From Sphingobium sp. (lineage in GTDB: Bacteria > Pseudomonadota > Alphaproteobacteria > Sphingomonadales > Sphingomonadaceae): 64,000 bases of DNA. Position numbers and translations under genes: made by a program. The notes below the pieces were generated by a model that had not been told where the DNA came from, ran no database searches, and saw nothing but the letters and a program-made list of their open reading frames with translations. Where the stretch lies: NCBI RefSeq assembly GCF_003248505.1, contig NZ_QFOA01000001.1, positions 181,568 through 245,567 on the forward strand. Reading direction: 5' to 3'. Positions 7,399 through 15,895 of this stretch are shown here, one piece after another (position 1 is the stretch's first letter; each line of letters opens with the position of its first letter).

Positions 7399-8016
7399 TC
7401 AGGCGAAGGCGGGCGCCTTGCGCAAATGGCCATAGGCCTCGATCACGCCCTGTAACGCGCTTTCGTGGCTGCGGTCGCCGCCATTGTGGTCGGGGTGATA
7501 GCGCCGCAGCAATTCGGTGTAGCGGGTGCGCAGCGCCTTGCGGTCGGCGTCGATGGGCAGGCCCATCACGTCCAGTTGCTTGCGATCTTCGCCCGACAGG
7601 AATTTTCCGTCCTGCCGCATCCGGTTTGCCTCACGCGCCTTGGCGACCCGCTCCTTGAACCGGGCGCCGATGGCATCGAGCGGATCGGCAAAGTCGGACC
7701 AGCGCGGCGGCGGGCTGGCCGCGTTGGAGGAAAAGGCGCGGGTTTCCCGCTCCCACCCGGCATAGGGGCGCTGCGCTGCGGCGATTTCGTCCGGGCTCAT
7801 GCCGGTGAAGAAATTATAGCCCTGGTTGAACGCACGCACATGGTCGAGGCAAAGCCAGCGCCATTGCGGCCCTTCGCCTGCGGCGCGCGCGCCCTCCAGC
7901 GGCGGGGCGCGGAATTCCCCGGGTTCCGGGCAGCCCTCCACCGCACAGGGCCGGTCGCTCTCCACGCGTCCGTGGAAGCGGTTGAAGCGGCGGGTCGAAA
8001 AGGGGTCGGTAGACAA
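7399..8016 (-). CDS. J-domain (DnaJ-like) protein
   Basis: The 205-residue protein ends in a J domain: VMGLPIDADRKALRTRYTELLRRYHPDHNGGDRSHE contains the essential HPD tripeptide that stimulates Hsp70 ATPase. The N-terminal 130 residues are a separate domain with a CAVEGCPEPGEFRAP segment and WLCLDHVRAFNQGYNFF, a possible metal-binding cysteine/histidine set (two Cys, then Cys-x2-His). This architecture is common in alphaproteobacteria next to bolA and cobS, which is the arrangement here. It lacks the G/F and zinc regions of DnaJ, so it is a specialised co-chaperone. Divergent from bolA with a 44-base spacer. Confidence 0.88.
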   Translation of the reverse strand: MSTDPFSTRRFNRFHGRVESDRPCAVEGCPEPGEFRAPPLEGARAAGEGPQWRWLCLDHVRAFNQGYNFFTGMSPDEIAAAQRPYAGWERETRAFSSNAASPPPRWSDFADPLDAIGARFKERVAKAREANRMRQDGKFLSGEDRKQLDVMGLPIDADRKALRTRYTELLRRYHPDHNGGDRSHESALQGVIEAYGHLRKAPAFA

Positions 8017-8048
8017 GACGGTCCTGATGAAAATAACGGCAAAGCGTC

Positions 8049-8054
8049 TATATA
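8049..8054 (+). promoter_or_regulatory. Possible -10 box of a leaderless bolA transcript
   Basis: TATATA ends seven bases before the A of the bolA ATG, the distance expected between a -10 element and the transcription start. No convincing -35 box is seen at 16-18 bases. If used, translation would begin at the 5' end of the mRNA. This is inference from spacing only. Confidence 0.4.
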
Positions 8055-8060
8055 GGGACC

Positions 8061-8348
8061 ATGACCACCGACCTCAAAGGCCCTGTCGCCACGGAAATCG
8101 AAGCGCGGCTGCGCGCCGCCCTTTCTCCTGTCCATCTCGCCGTCGTCGACGACAGCGAAAAGCATCGCGGCCATGCGGGCCATGACGGCTCGGGCGAAAG
8201 CCACTTCACGGTCGAGATCGTGTCCGACCGCTTCGCGGGGCAGAATCGCGTTGCGCGTCAGCGCCTCGTCAACGCAGCGCTCGCCGACCTGTTGCGGGAC
8301 AAGATCCACGCACTCGCGATCAAGGCGCGGGCACCGGGCGAAGCGTGA
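8061..8348 (+). CDS. bolA: BolA family protein
   Basis: This 95-residue protein is a BolA: the N-terminal MTTDLKGPVATEIEARLRAALSPVHLAVVDDSEKHRGH and the SHFTVEIVSDRFAGQNRVARQRLVNAALADLL helix-turn region with the conserved FxGxxxVxRxRxVxxxL pattern. BolA proteins partner with monothiol glutaredoxins through a shared 2Fe-2S cluster (ligands here include the HRGH histidines) and some bind promoter DNA. It is divergent from the J-domain gene, a conserved alphaproteobacterial pairing. The ATG is preceded by AGGGA only three bases away, too close for normal ribosome binding, consistent with leaderless translation. Confidence 0.93.
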   Translation: MTTDLKGPVATEIEARLRAALSPVHLAVVDDSEKHRGHAGHDGSGESHFTVEIVSDRFAGQNRVARQRLVNAALADLLRDKIHALAIKARAPGEA

Positions 8349-8398
8349 GACTTTAAGGGGGCTGGCGGGTTGTCGCCTGAAAAGGAGCAGGATCCCGC

Positions 8399-9106
8399 AT
8401 GGCTTACGATTTCTGGTATTGGCCGACCATAACGGGGCGGGGCGAATTCGTCCGCCTGATGCTGGAAGCGTGCGGCATCCCCTATCGCGATTGCGCGCGC
8501 GAAGACGGTGCCGAGGCGCTCGTCGCGGACATGGCCGGGCACGATGCCGGCCCGGCCTTCGCCCCGCCCTATCTGGCGATGGACGGCACCACCGTGGCGC
8601 AGACCGCCAACATCCTCTTCTACCTTGGCGAACGGCACAATTGCGGGCCTTCGTCGATGAGCGCACGCTACTGGCTGCTTCAGGTGCAGATGACCGTCAT
8701 GGACATGGTGGCCGAAGCGCATGACGTGCATCATCCGGTCGGCGTCGGCCTTTACTACGAGGATCAGAAGGCCGAGGCGCTGCGCCGCGCGGATGCGTTT
8801 CGCAGTGCGCGCATTCCCAAATATCTCGACTGGTTCGAAAGGGCGCTGGCGGCGCAGGAGGGCGACTGGCTGGCGGGAAGCCTGTGGAGTTATGCCGATT
8901 TGTCGCTGTTCCATCTGATCGCCGGGCTGCGCTACGCCTTCCCCCGGCGCATGGCGACGCTGGCGAGCGCTTATCCGCGTGTCGCAGCATTGTACGAGAG
9001 GGTTGCCGCACTGCCCGAATTGCAGGACTATCTCGGCAGCGACCGGCGGCTGCCGTTCAACGAAGACGACATCTTCCGCCACTATCCCGAACTGGACGCA
9101 CCATGA
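8399..9106 (+). CDS. Glutathione S-transferase family protein
   Basis: The 235-residue protein has an N-terminal thioredoxin-like domain (FWYWPTITGRGEFVRLMLEACGIPYRD, then FAPPYLAMDGTTVAQTANILFYLGE with the cis-Pro and the glutathione-binding Q-T pair) and a C-terminal helical domain containing GDWLAGSLWSYADLSLFHLIAGLRYAFP, the N-capping box region. The tyrosine in the first strand is a candidate for thiolate activation, as in Sigma/Alpha-like GSTs. Substrate unknown. A strong AAAGGAGCAGG ribosome site lies upstream, and the stop overlaps the ATG of the pirin gene by two bases. Confidence 0.88.
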   Translation: MAYDFWYWPTITGRGEFVRLMLEACGIPYRDCAREDGAEALVADMAGHDAGPAFAPPYLAMDGTTVAQTANILFYLGERHNCGPSSMSARYWLLQVQMTVMDMVAEAHDVHHPVGVGLYYEDQKAEALRRADAFRSARIPKYLDWFERALAAQEGDWLAGSLWSYADLSLFHLIAGLRYAFPRRMATLASAYPRVAALYERVAALPELQDYLGSDRRLPFNEDDIFRHYPELDAP

Positions 9107-10008
9107 CCGCAGACGATATCATCCTCCAGACCGTGACGCCGACGACGCACGACCTGGGCGACTTTCGGGTCCATCGCTCGTTGCCGGTGAAGGGGCGTAC
9201 GATGGTCGGCCCGTTCATCTTCTTCGACCAGGCCGGCCCCGCGCAGATCGGCCCGGGGCATGGCATCGACGTGCGCCCACATCCCCACATCAACCTCGCC
9301 ACCGTGACTTACATGTATGACGGCGCGTTCATGCATCGCGATTCGCTGGGGACCGAGCAGTTGATCGAACCGGGCGCGGTCAACCTCATGACGGCGGGCA
9401 AGGGCATCGTCCATTCCGAACGGTCCCCCGACGAGGATCGCGCGAAGCCTTCCAAACTGTCGGCGATCCAGACCTGGCTGGCGCTGCCAGACCGGGACGA
9501 GGAAATGGACCCCGCGTTCGAGCATGTGAGCGAGGGCGGGCTCCCCGTGATCGAGGATGGCGGGGCGCGCGCCCGCATCATCATGGGATCGCTCTGGGGG
9601 CACGTGTCGCCTGTCACCACCTACGCCCACACCATCTATGCCGACATCCAGCTGATGCCCGGCGCGCGCATTGCCATCGACGCTTCGGCGGACGAACGCG
9701 CGCTCTATGTGTCGGGTGGCGACGCCATGCTGGACGGGACGATGCTCACGCCCCAGACGCTTTACGTGTTGCGCCCCGGCACCGCGGCCACGCTGGCGAG
9801 CGTCGATGGCGGTCGGATCGTCCTGTGCGGCGGCGAAGCCTTCGCCTCTCCGCGCCATGTATGGTGGAATTTCGTGTCGTCGCGGCCCGACCGGCTGATG
9901 CAGGCGCGCGAGGATTGGGAGGCTATGCGCTTCCCGCTCATCCCCGGCGACGACCGGGAATTCATCCCGATCCCGCAGGGGCGGCCCAAGACGGTCAGCT
10001 ATCCCTGA
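9103..10008 (+). CDS. Pirin family protein
   Basis: This 301-residue bicupin belongs to the pirin family: the N-terminal cupin shows DVRPHPHINLATVTYMYDGAFMHRDSLG, in which the HPH-x4-T, H and later E residues bind a mononuclear iron, followed by INLMTAGKGIVHSE. Pirins act as redox-sensing co-regulators or, in YhhW, as quercetin dioxygenases; the function here is not known. Its ATG (9103) overlaps the TGA of the GST gene, so the two form an operon, suggesting a shared detoxification or redox role. It converges on the zinc-ribbon gene three bases later. Confidence 0.9.
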   Translation: MTADDIILQTVTPTTHDLGDFRVHRSLPVKGRTMVGPFIFFDQAGPAQIGPGHGIDVRPHPHINLATVTYMYDGAFMHRDSLGTEQLIEPGAVNLMTAGKGIVHSERSPDEDRAKPSKLSAIQTWLALPDRDEEMDPAFEHVSEGGLPVIEDGGARARIIMGSLWGHVSPVTTYAHTIYADIQLMPGARIAIDASADERALYVSGGDAMLDGTMLTPQTLYVLRPGTAATLASVDGGRIVLCGGEAFASPRHVWWNFVSSRPDRLMQAREDWEAMRFPLIPGDDREFIPIPQGRPKTVSYP

Positions 10009-10011
10009 CCG

Positions 10012-10854
10012 TCACTGGACGAAGGTCAGAGACAGGTTCTCGGCATTTTTGGGAATGTCGATCCGGCTTTCGTTGATCGACGCTTCCTCACCGGGCTTGA
10101 GGCGCATCTTGTCCGCCTTCGTCGTCCAGCTGAACACCAGCCGGTTCTGCCGGTCGCGCAACTGGACCAGCACCGGCGGCACGGGCAGCGTCTGCGCGCT
10201 GCTGTTCACGATCCGCGCACCGAACGCGAAATATTCCTCGCCCGTAGGCAGTTTGCGCCGCTCGGCAGGCTTGGACAGGTAGAAAAGCAGGTCGGGATCG
10301 CCCTCTTCGGGGAAAAGGCCCATCGACACCATCCATCCGGGCGGCCCGAAATAGCTGAGCGCACCCGCAGCGCTCCCGACGACGACAAAGAACGCCACGG
10401 CCGCATAGGTCAGCAGCTTCAGCCGATTGCGGCGCGGCTTTGCCTGCGGATCGGCGGGAAAGGTCCAGTCTTCTTCGTCCGCAAGAGCGGGCGCGCCAGC
10501 GTAGATATCGTCGAACCGATGGTCGCGCGGCGGCGCGGGGGCTTCGGCGACAACGGGCGCGTTGGCGGGCGGATCCTCGGCGGGGGACGCCGCTTGCGCC
10601 GCGACCGGTTCCTCGACCGGGGCGGGCGGCGGTGGCGGGATCGCCGGCTCGGGTGGCGGCGGAGCGGGTTCGGGCGGCGGCGGCGCTGCGGGCGCGAGGG
10701 CCGCCTGCGCGACGGTTTCGCGGTCCGGCAGCACGGCAGGCTCCTGAAACCAGCTATGCTTGCAGGAGGCGCAGCGGACCTGGCGGCCGTTCGCACCGAC
10801 GGCGCTGTCCGGCACGACATAACGCGTCGCGCAATTGGGGCACACCAGGATCAT
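10012..10854 (-). CDS. MJ0042 zinc-ribbon protein with DUF3426 domain
   Basis: The 280-residue protein starts with an MJ0042-type zinc ribbon, Cys5-x2-Cys8 and Cys28-x2-Cys31, followed by a long proline/alanine-rich linker (about 50-110), one membrane segment at about 146-168 and a C-terminal DUF3426 domain that would lie in the periplasm (YFAFGARIVNSSAQTLPVPPVLVQLRD). This is a cytoplasmic zinc finger tethered to the inner membrane. Its role is unknown; family members are typically found beside ftsE, as here where it is divergently arranged with a 156-base spacer, hinting at a link to cell division or envelope control. Confidence 0.85.
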   Translation of the reverse strand: MILVCPNCATRYVVPDSAVGANGRQVRCASCKHSWFQEPAVLPDRETVAQAALAPAAPPPPEPAPPPPEPAIPPPPPAPVEEPVAAQAASPAEDPPANAPVVAEAPAPPRDHRFDDIYAGAPALADEEDWTFPADPQAKPRRNRLKLLTYAAVAFFVVVGSAAGALSYFGPPGWMVSMGLFPEEGDPDLLFYLSKPAERRKLPTGEEYFAFGARIVNSSAQTLPVPPVLVQLRDRQNRLVFSWTTKADKMRLKPGEEASINESRIDIPKNAENLSLTFVQ

Positions 10855-11010
10855 GACGCTTCATAGGCATGGCAGGGACTCGCGCGCAAGCGGCAAGAAG
10901 AGGCGCGCGACTCGCGCGATTGCGCGGGTGGGCTTTACGGCAGGCGGGCGGCTGTGCCATGGCTTGTCTCTCTGGGAGCCAGGGAGCGCCGCCGCGCGCA
11001 ATTTCACGCC

Positions 11011-11724
11011 ATGTCCGCCATCGTCCAGTTCGAAAATGTGGGGCTGCGCTACGGTCTGGACAGTGAGATCCTGTCGGACGTCAGCTTTTCGCTGGCCAGC
11101 GGCGGCTTCTATTTCCTGACCGGGTCGTCGGGCGCGGGCAAGACCTCGCTGCTCAAACTTCTCTACCTCGCCCAGCGGCCCAGCCGCGGCGTCATCCGCC
11201 TGTTCGGGGAGGATGTGGTGACGCTGCCCAGACAGCGGCTTCCCGGCTTTCGCCGTCGCATCGGCGTCGTCTTCCAGGATTTCCGCCTCGTCCCCCATCT
11301 GTCCGCCTACGACAATATCGCCCTGCCGCTGCGCGTTGCCGGAATGGCGGAAAGCGAGGTGGCGGCGCCGGTTGCGGAAATGCTCGACTGGGTGGGGCTC
11401 GGCGACCGGGGGCAGGCGCGTCCGGCGACGCTGTCGGGCGGGGAGCAGCAGCGCGTGGCTATCGCCCGCGCGGTCATCGGGCGGCCCGAAATCCTGGTCG
11501 CGGACGAACCGACCGGCAACGTCGACGCCGACATGGCGCGCCGCCTCCTGACGCTGTTCGAAGCGCTCAACCGCCTCGGCACCACGCTGGTCGTGGCGAC
11601 CCACGACCTGCCGCTGATCGCGCAGGTGGAGGGCGCGCAGATGATGCGGCTCGACCGGGGGCGGCTCGCCGATCCCACCGGCATGTTGCGCTATCCCCCG
11701 CGTCCGCAGGACCGGCACGGATGA
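11011..11724 (+). CDS. ftsE: Cell division ATP-binding protein FtsE
   Basis: This 237-residue ABC ATPase has Walker A GSSGAGKTS, the Q-loop VFQDFRLVPHLSAYDNIALPL typical of FtsE, the signature LSGGEQQR and Walker B ILVADEPTGNVD. FtsE works with FtsX at the division septum, coupling ATP hydrolysis to activation of periplasmic peptidoglycan hydrolases. The start at 11011 (MSAIVQFENVGLRYG) matches the family N-terminus; an upstream in-frame methionine would add an unrelated 19 residues. Its stop overlaps the ftsX start as ATGA, so it heads the ftsE-ftsX-ydcF-like-plsC operon. Confidence 0.95.
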   Translation: MSAIVQFENVGLRYGLDSEILSDVSFSLASGGFYFLTGSSGAGKTSLLKLLYLAQRPSRGVIRLFGEDVVTLPRQRLPGFRRRIGVVFQDFRLVPHLSAYDNIALPLRVAGMAESEVAAPVAEMLDWVGLGDRGQARPATLSGGEQQRVAIARAVIGRPEILVADEPTGNVDADMARRLLTLFEALNRLGTTLVVATHDLPLIAQVEGAQMMRLDRGRLADPTGMLRYPPRPQDRHG

Positions 11725-12626
11725 TCCCGCGTGCCCAGAGAAAGGCAGCGGCGCTCGCCCGACGCCGGCTGCTGCCCGAAGGCCGGGTGGCAGGCCCGAT
11801 GCCGTGGATCATCGCGATCATGATGTTCCTCACCGTCCTGTCCGCCGCCGCCGGGATCGGCCTCGGCGCGGCGGTCCGGGCCTTGAGCGCCGACCTTGCC
11901 GGGCGCGCCAGCGTCCAGGTGGTGGAGGCCGATCCGCAGGCGCGCGCTGCGCTGGCGGAACGAGCGCTGCGAGCCCTGCGCGCCTCACGCGCGGTGCGCA
12001 GCGCGACGCCGGTCGACGCAGCGATACTGGCCGACCAGTTGCGCCCCTGGCTCGGCGATGCGGCGACCAGCGGGGAACTGCCGGTGCCCGCGCTCATCGA
12101 CGTGACGCTGACACCCGGCGATGCCGCCGCGAAGGTGGCGGCCCTGCGCCGCTCGCTTCGGGCATTGTCGCCCGCGCTGCGGATCGATCCGCACGCGGCG
12201 TTCCTCGCGCCATTGGCCGGGTTGCTCGGCGCGCTCGGCTGGCTGGCGCTGGGGGTCGTCCTGCTGATGGCGCTGGCGACGGGCGCGGTGGTGGTGCTTG
12301 CGGCGCGCGGCGCGCATGACAGCCATCGCGGCACCATCGACGTATTGCATCTCATGGGGTCGACCGACGTGCAGATCGCGCGTCTGTTCCAGCGGCGCAT
12401 CGGCCTCGACGCCCTGCTCGGCAGCGCGCTGGGCTTCGCGTTCGCGGTGCTCGTCATCCTGCTGATCGGCCTGCGCCTGACGGCGGCGGGGTCCGACCTG
12501 CTCGCCACCGTGCGGATCGGGCCTGCGGACTGGATCGTCCTCGCGCTGCTTCCGGTCGCGGGTGTCGCGCTGGCGACGCTGACCGCGCGCTGGACCGTCC
12601 TGCGCGCGCTGGGGCGGATGCTGTGA
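11721..12626 (+). CDS. ftsX: Cell division membrane protein FtsX
   Basis: The 301-residue protein has the FtsX topology: a basic cytoplasmic start (RAQRKAAALARRRLLPEG), a first membrane helix (WIIAIMMFLTVLSAAAGIGLG), a periplasmic domain of about 140 residues, then three further helices, with the conserved cytoplasmic HDSHRGTIDVLHLMGSTDVQIARLFQRRI segment between them. It pairs with FtsE encoded immediately upstream (four-base ATGA overlap). The downstream gene begins inside its stop as GTGA. Sequence is divergent from enterobacterial FtsX but the neighbour and the HxxxIxxxhhxGA(S)xxxI motif leave little doubt. Confidence 0.9.
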   Translation: MIPRAQRKAAALARRRLLPEGRVAGPMPWIIAIMMFLTVLSAAAGIGLGAAVRALSADLAGRASVQVVEADPQARAALAERALRALRASRAVRSATPVDAAILADQLRPWLGDAATSGELPVPALIDVTLTPGDAAAKVAALRRSLRALSPALRIDPHAAFLAPLAGLLGALGWLALGVVLLMALATGAVVVLAARGAHDSHRGTIDVLHLMGSTDVQIARLFQRRIGLDALLGSALGFAFAVLVILLIGLRLTAAGSDLLATVRIGPADWIVLALLPVAGVALATLTARWTVLRALGRML

Positions 12627-13153
12627 TCGTCCGCTTCGCCGCGCTCGTCCTGCTCGCCTGGATGCTGGGTTTCGCCTGGTTCGCGATCCTGCTGCCGCAA
12701 CCGCTCGACGGGCGGGAGACCGACGCGATCGTCGTGCTGACCGGCGGGGCGGGGCGGATCGACCGGGGCCTTGCCCTGATGGAGGAAGGCGCGGCCAAGC
12801 GAATGCTGATTTCCGGCGTCGACCGCGCCGTTCGCCCGTCCGAACTCGCCGTGCAATATAAGACGCCCGAAACGCTGTTCGCCTGCTGCATCACGCTGGG
12901 CCGCGAAGCCATCGACACCCGCTCCAACGGGATCGAGACCGCGCGCTGGCTCGAACGCCGGGGCTATCGAACCGTGCGCCTCATCACCACCGACTGGCAC
13001 ATGCGCCGGGCCGCGCTCGAACTGCGTCAGGCGCTGCCCGCGCGGATCAGCATCGTCTATGACGCCGTGCCGAGCCGCCCCAGCCTCACCATGCTGCTGC
13101 GGGAATATAACAAATATCTGCTGCGGCGTTTCGCCGCGCTGATCGGCATTTGA
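12623..13153 (+). CDS. YdcF/SanA-like DUF218 protein
   Basis: This 176-residue protein has one N-terminal membrane helix followed by a DUF218 domain: DAIVVLTGGAGRIDRGLALMEEGAAKRMLISGVD, then TRSNGIETARWLERRGYRTVRLITTDWHMRRAALEL. DUF218 proteins (YdcF, SanA, ElyC) are implicated in envelope and undecaprenyl-lipid metabolism in Escherichia coli; no enzyme activity is proven for this type. The GTG start at 12623 forms a GTGA overlap with the ftsX stop. Its own stop overlaps the next start as TTGA, so translation of the four-gene operon is coupled throughout. Confidence 0.88.
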   Translation: MIVRFAALVLLAWMLGFAWFAILLPQPLDGRETDAIVVLTGGAGRIDRGLALMEEGAAKRMLISGVDRAVRPSELAVQYKTPETLFACCITLGREAIDTRSNGIETARWLERRGYRTVRLITTDWHMRRAALELRQALPARISIVYDAVPSRPSLTMLLREYNKYLLRRFAALIGI

Positions 13154-13848
13154 AAGGCCCGGTCGTGACGGCGCTTCGTTCTCTCCTCTTCATGCTGGTC
13201 TTCTATCCCGGCAGCCTGATCTTCGTGCTGGCCGCGATGTTCGCGGGCATGTTCCGCGCGGAGGCGGTGCCGGTCGTCGCCACGGCATGGAGCCGTTTCC
13301 ATCGCCGCTGCACCCGCTGGATATTGGGACAGAAAGTGGTGATCGAAGGCGATCTTCCGATCGGTCCCTACCTCTACATCTGCAAGCATGAATCGATGTT
13401 CGAGACGATCGACATGCTGTGCCTGTTCGACAAACCTGCCATCGGCGCGAAGCGCGAGCTGTTCGACATTCCGCTGTGGGGCGATATCGCGCGCCGCTAT
13501 GGCCTCATCCCCATCGAGCGTAGCGCGGGTGCCAGCGCCCTGCGCGTGCTGCGTGCCGCCGCGCGGGAAGCGACGGCCAAGGGCAAGGCGATCTGCCTGT
13601 TCCCCGAAGGCACGCGCGTGCCCCATGGGGAGCGGCCGCCGCTCAAGTCGGGTTTTGCCGGGCTCTACGGTCTGCTGGGCCTGCCTGTGGTGCCAATCGC
13701 CATCGACAGCGGGCGCGTGTCGCCGCGCGGACGCTTTCTCAAGCGGCCCGGTATCATCACCTACAAGGTCGGCGAGATGATCCCCCCCGGCCTCGACCGC
13801 AAGGACGTGGAAGCGAAAGTGCACGCCGCCATCAACGCGCTCAATTAG
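13150..13848 (+). CDS. plsC: 1-acyl-sn-glycerol-3-phosphate acyltransferase
   Basis: The 232-residue membrane protein is a PlsC-type acyltransferase that makes phosphatidic acid from lysophosphatidate. The catalytic block reads KHESMFETID, an H-x4-E variant of the usual H-x4-D motif that is found in a subset of proteobacterial enzymes; the substrate motif is intact as FPEGTR, and a PVVPIAIDSG block follows. A TTG start at 13150 overlaps the upstream stop (TTGA); a GTG at 13165 is an alternative. It ends the ftsEX operon and abuts the convergent tyrC stop with no spacer. Confidence 0.9.
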   Translation: MKGPVVTALRSLLFMLVFYPGSLIFVLAAMFAGMFRAEAVPVVATAWSRFHRRCTRWILGQKVVIEGDLPIGPYLYICKHESMFETIDMLCLFDKPAIGAKRELFDIPLWGDIARRYGLIPIERSAGASALRVLRAAAREATAKGKAICLFPEGTRVPHGERPPLKSGFAGLYGLLGLPVVPIAIDSGRVSPRGRFLKRPGIITYKVGEMIPPGLDRKDVEAKVHAAINALN

Positions 13849-14754
13849 TCAGTGCGCGCGCCCGAAATCGGGCTTGGCGTCGTCCTGTCCCTGTTCGATG
13901 ATCGAGCGGCGGATCGCGCGGGTGCGGGTGAAGAGGTTGAACAGCGCGTCCCCGTCGTTCCAGCGGATCGCCCGCTGAAGCGCGGACAGATCTTCCGAAA
14001 AGCGCTGGAGCATTTCCAGCACCGCATCCTTGTTCGCCAGGAACACGTCGCGCCACATCGTCGGATCGGACGCGGCGATCCGCGTAAAGTCGCGAAAGCC
14101 GCCCGCGGAATATTTGATGACCTCGCTCTGCGTCACATCCTCCAGATCGCTGGCCGTCCCGACGATGGTGTAGGCGATGAGGTGGGGGAGGTGGCTCGTG
14201 ACCGCCAGCACCAGGTCATGGTGGGCCGGTTCCATCGTCTCGACCTGCGCGCCCAGACGCCGCCACAGTTCGGCCACGCGTTCGACGGCGGCGGGGTCCG
14301 CTCCGGCGGGTGGGGTGACGATCGACCAGCGGCCCTTGAACAATGTGGCAAAGCCGGCTTCCGGCCCGCTATTTTCCGTCCCCGCGACCGGGTGTGCGGG
14401 GATGACGACATGGTCGGGCAGCGCGCGTTTCAGCTGGGCGAGCACGTCTGCCTTGCACGACCCGACGTCGCTGACGATGCAGTCTGCGGGCAGGTCGTCG
14501 GCGATTTCCGCCGCCGCCGCGCCCATCGCGCGCACCGGCACGCACAGGATGACGAGGTCGGCGTCCGTCACCGCCGCGCCCGCCGTGTCGGTGACGTCGT
14601 CGGCCAGGTCGATCCGCCGCGCGATGTCCCGCACCGCCGGGTCGGCGTCATGGCCCGTCACCCGCACCGTCGGCATCTCCGCTCGAATGGCGCGGCACAG
14701 CGAAGAGCCGATGAGGCCCAGGCCGACGATCGTGATGCGGGAAAAGGGCAGCAT
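13849..14754 (-). CDS. tyrC: Prephenate/cyclohexadienyl dehydrogenase
   Basis: This 301-residue enzyme has an N-terminal NAD-binding fold (ITIVGLGLIGSSLCRAIR) and the prephenate dehydrogenase segments SDVGSCKADVLAQL, PAHPVAGTENSGPEAG and AVTSHLPHLIAYTIVGTASD, with the conserved histidines of the active site. It converts prephenate or arogenate towards tyrosine. It lacks an ACT or chorismate mutase domain, as in cyclohexadienyl dehydrogenases. It starts five bases after the hisC stop on the same strand, so the two are co-transcribed. Confidence 0.93.
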   Translation of the reverse strand: MLPFSRITIVGLGLIGSSLCRAIRAEMPTVRVTGHDADPAVRDIARRIDLADDVTDTAGAAVTDADLVILCVPVRAMGAAAAEIADDLPADCIVSDVGSCKADVLAQLKRALPDHVVIPAHPVAGTENSGPEAGFATLFKGRWSIVTPPAGADPAAVERVAELWRRLGAQVETMEPAHHDLVLAVTSHLPHLIAYTIVGTASDLEDVTQSEVIKYSAGGFRDFTRIAASDPTMWRDVFLANKDAVLEMLQRFSEDLSALQRAIRWNDGDALFNLFTRTRAIRRSIIEQGQDDAKPDFGRAH

Positions 14755-14759
14755 CGCGT

Positions 14760-15857
14760 TCAGGCGGCCTCCGCCATGGCGCGCAGCCTGGCCGCGACGG
14801 CGCGGGTCTGCTCTTCGGTGCCGATGGTGATGCGCAGGCCGTTGGGCAGACCCTGTCCCGGCAGCCAGCGCGTGGCATAGCCTTCGTCCCACAGGCCCTT
14901 CATCGCCGCTTCCGCGCTCAGCGCCCCTTCGAACAGGATGAGGAGGAAGTTGGTGCGGCTGGGCACCGCGCGCAGGCCGTGATTGGATAGCGCGGCGATT
15001 TCGCCCGCCAGCCATTCGCGCCACTGGCGGTTGTGCGCCCGGCTCTTGTCTACCCACGCCGTGTCCGCGATGGCGGCAATGGCGGCGGCCTGTCCCGCCG
15101 TCGTCACGTTGAAGGGCGCGCGGATGCGGTGGAGGATGTCGATCACCTCCGCACTGCCATAGCCCCAGCCGATCCGTTCGGCGGCAAGGCCGTAGATTTT
15201 GGAGAAGGTGCGGGTGACAAGGACGTTCGACGCGGTCTTCGCCAGTTCCAGCCCGCCATCGTCCTCCCCGGCCTCCAGATATTCGGCATAGGCCTGGTCG
15301 AGGACGAACAGGATGTCGGGACGCAGGCCCGCGTGCAGCCGGGCGATCTCGGCGCGCGGGGTCATCGTGCCGGTCGGGTTGTTGGGGTTGGCGAGGAAGA
15401 CGACCTTCGTGCGATCCGTCACGCTGGCGAGCAGCGCGTCCACATCGGTCGCATAGTCGCGGTCGGGCGCCACCACCGGCGTCGCTCCCACGCGCCGCGC
15501 GGCGATGTCGTAGACCGAAAAGCCGTAGCGAACGTACAGCACCTCGTCCCCCGGCCCGGCATAGGCGCTGGCGGCGAGATGCAACAGCTCGTCCGATCCG
15601 GTGCCGTAGATGATCCGTTCGGGATCCAGCCCGTGATGCGCACCGATCGCCTCGCGCAGCTTCGCCGCTGACGGATCGGGATAGGTGGCCATGTCCGCCG
15701 TCGCCGCCAGAAAGGCCGCGCGCGCGGCTTCGCCGGTGCCGAGGGGGTTCTCGTTGGCGCTGAGTTTGATGAGGGGGCGGCCATCGTCAGCCGCCGACTT
15801 GCCCGGCACATAAGCGGAGATGCCGAGAATCCAGTCCTTGGGAAGCGGTTTTGTCAT
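14760..15857 (-). CDS. hisC: Histidinol-phosphate aminotransferase
   Basis: The 365-residue protein is a fold-I PLP aminotransferase of the HisC type: KLSANENPLGTG near the start, FLANPNNPTGTM, DQAYAEY, and the PLP lysine in TRTFSKIYGLAAERIGWGYG. HisC converts imidazole-acetol phosphate to histidinol phosphate in histidine synthesis; close relatives also transaminate phenylpyruvate, hydroxyphenylpyruvate or prephenate. Linkage to tyrC suggests a role in aromatic amino-acid synthesis as well. Start ATG at 15855-15857 (MTKPLPKDWILGI). Confidence 0.92.
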   Translation of the reverse strand: MTKPLPKDWILGISAYVPGKSAADDGRPLIKLSANENPLGTGEAARAAFLAATADMATYPDPSAAKLREAIGAHHGLDPERIIYGTGSDELLHLAASAYAGPGDEVLYVRYGFSVYDIAARRVGATPVVAPDRDYATDVDALLASVTDRTKVVFLANPNNPTGTMTPRAEIARLHAGLRPDILFVLDQAYAEYLEAGEDDGGLELAKTASNVLVTRTFSKIYGLAAERIGWGYGSAEVIDILHRIRAPFNVTTAGQAAAIAAIADTAWVDKSRAHNRQWREWLAGEIAALSNHGLRAVPSRTNFLLILFEGALSAEAAMKGLWDEGYATRWLPGQGLPNGLRITIGTEEQTRAVAARLRAMAEAA

Positions 15858-15895
15858 GACGCGCGCTGTAGCGACTGAAGGTCGAAAGGCCAAGC

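Noticed and set aside
13378..13410. PlsC motif H-x4-E as a possible inactivating change
   Set aside because: This Glu variant is known in a subset of proteobacterial acyltransferases and FPEGTR is intact, so loss of activity is not indicated.
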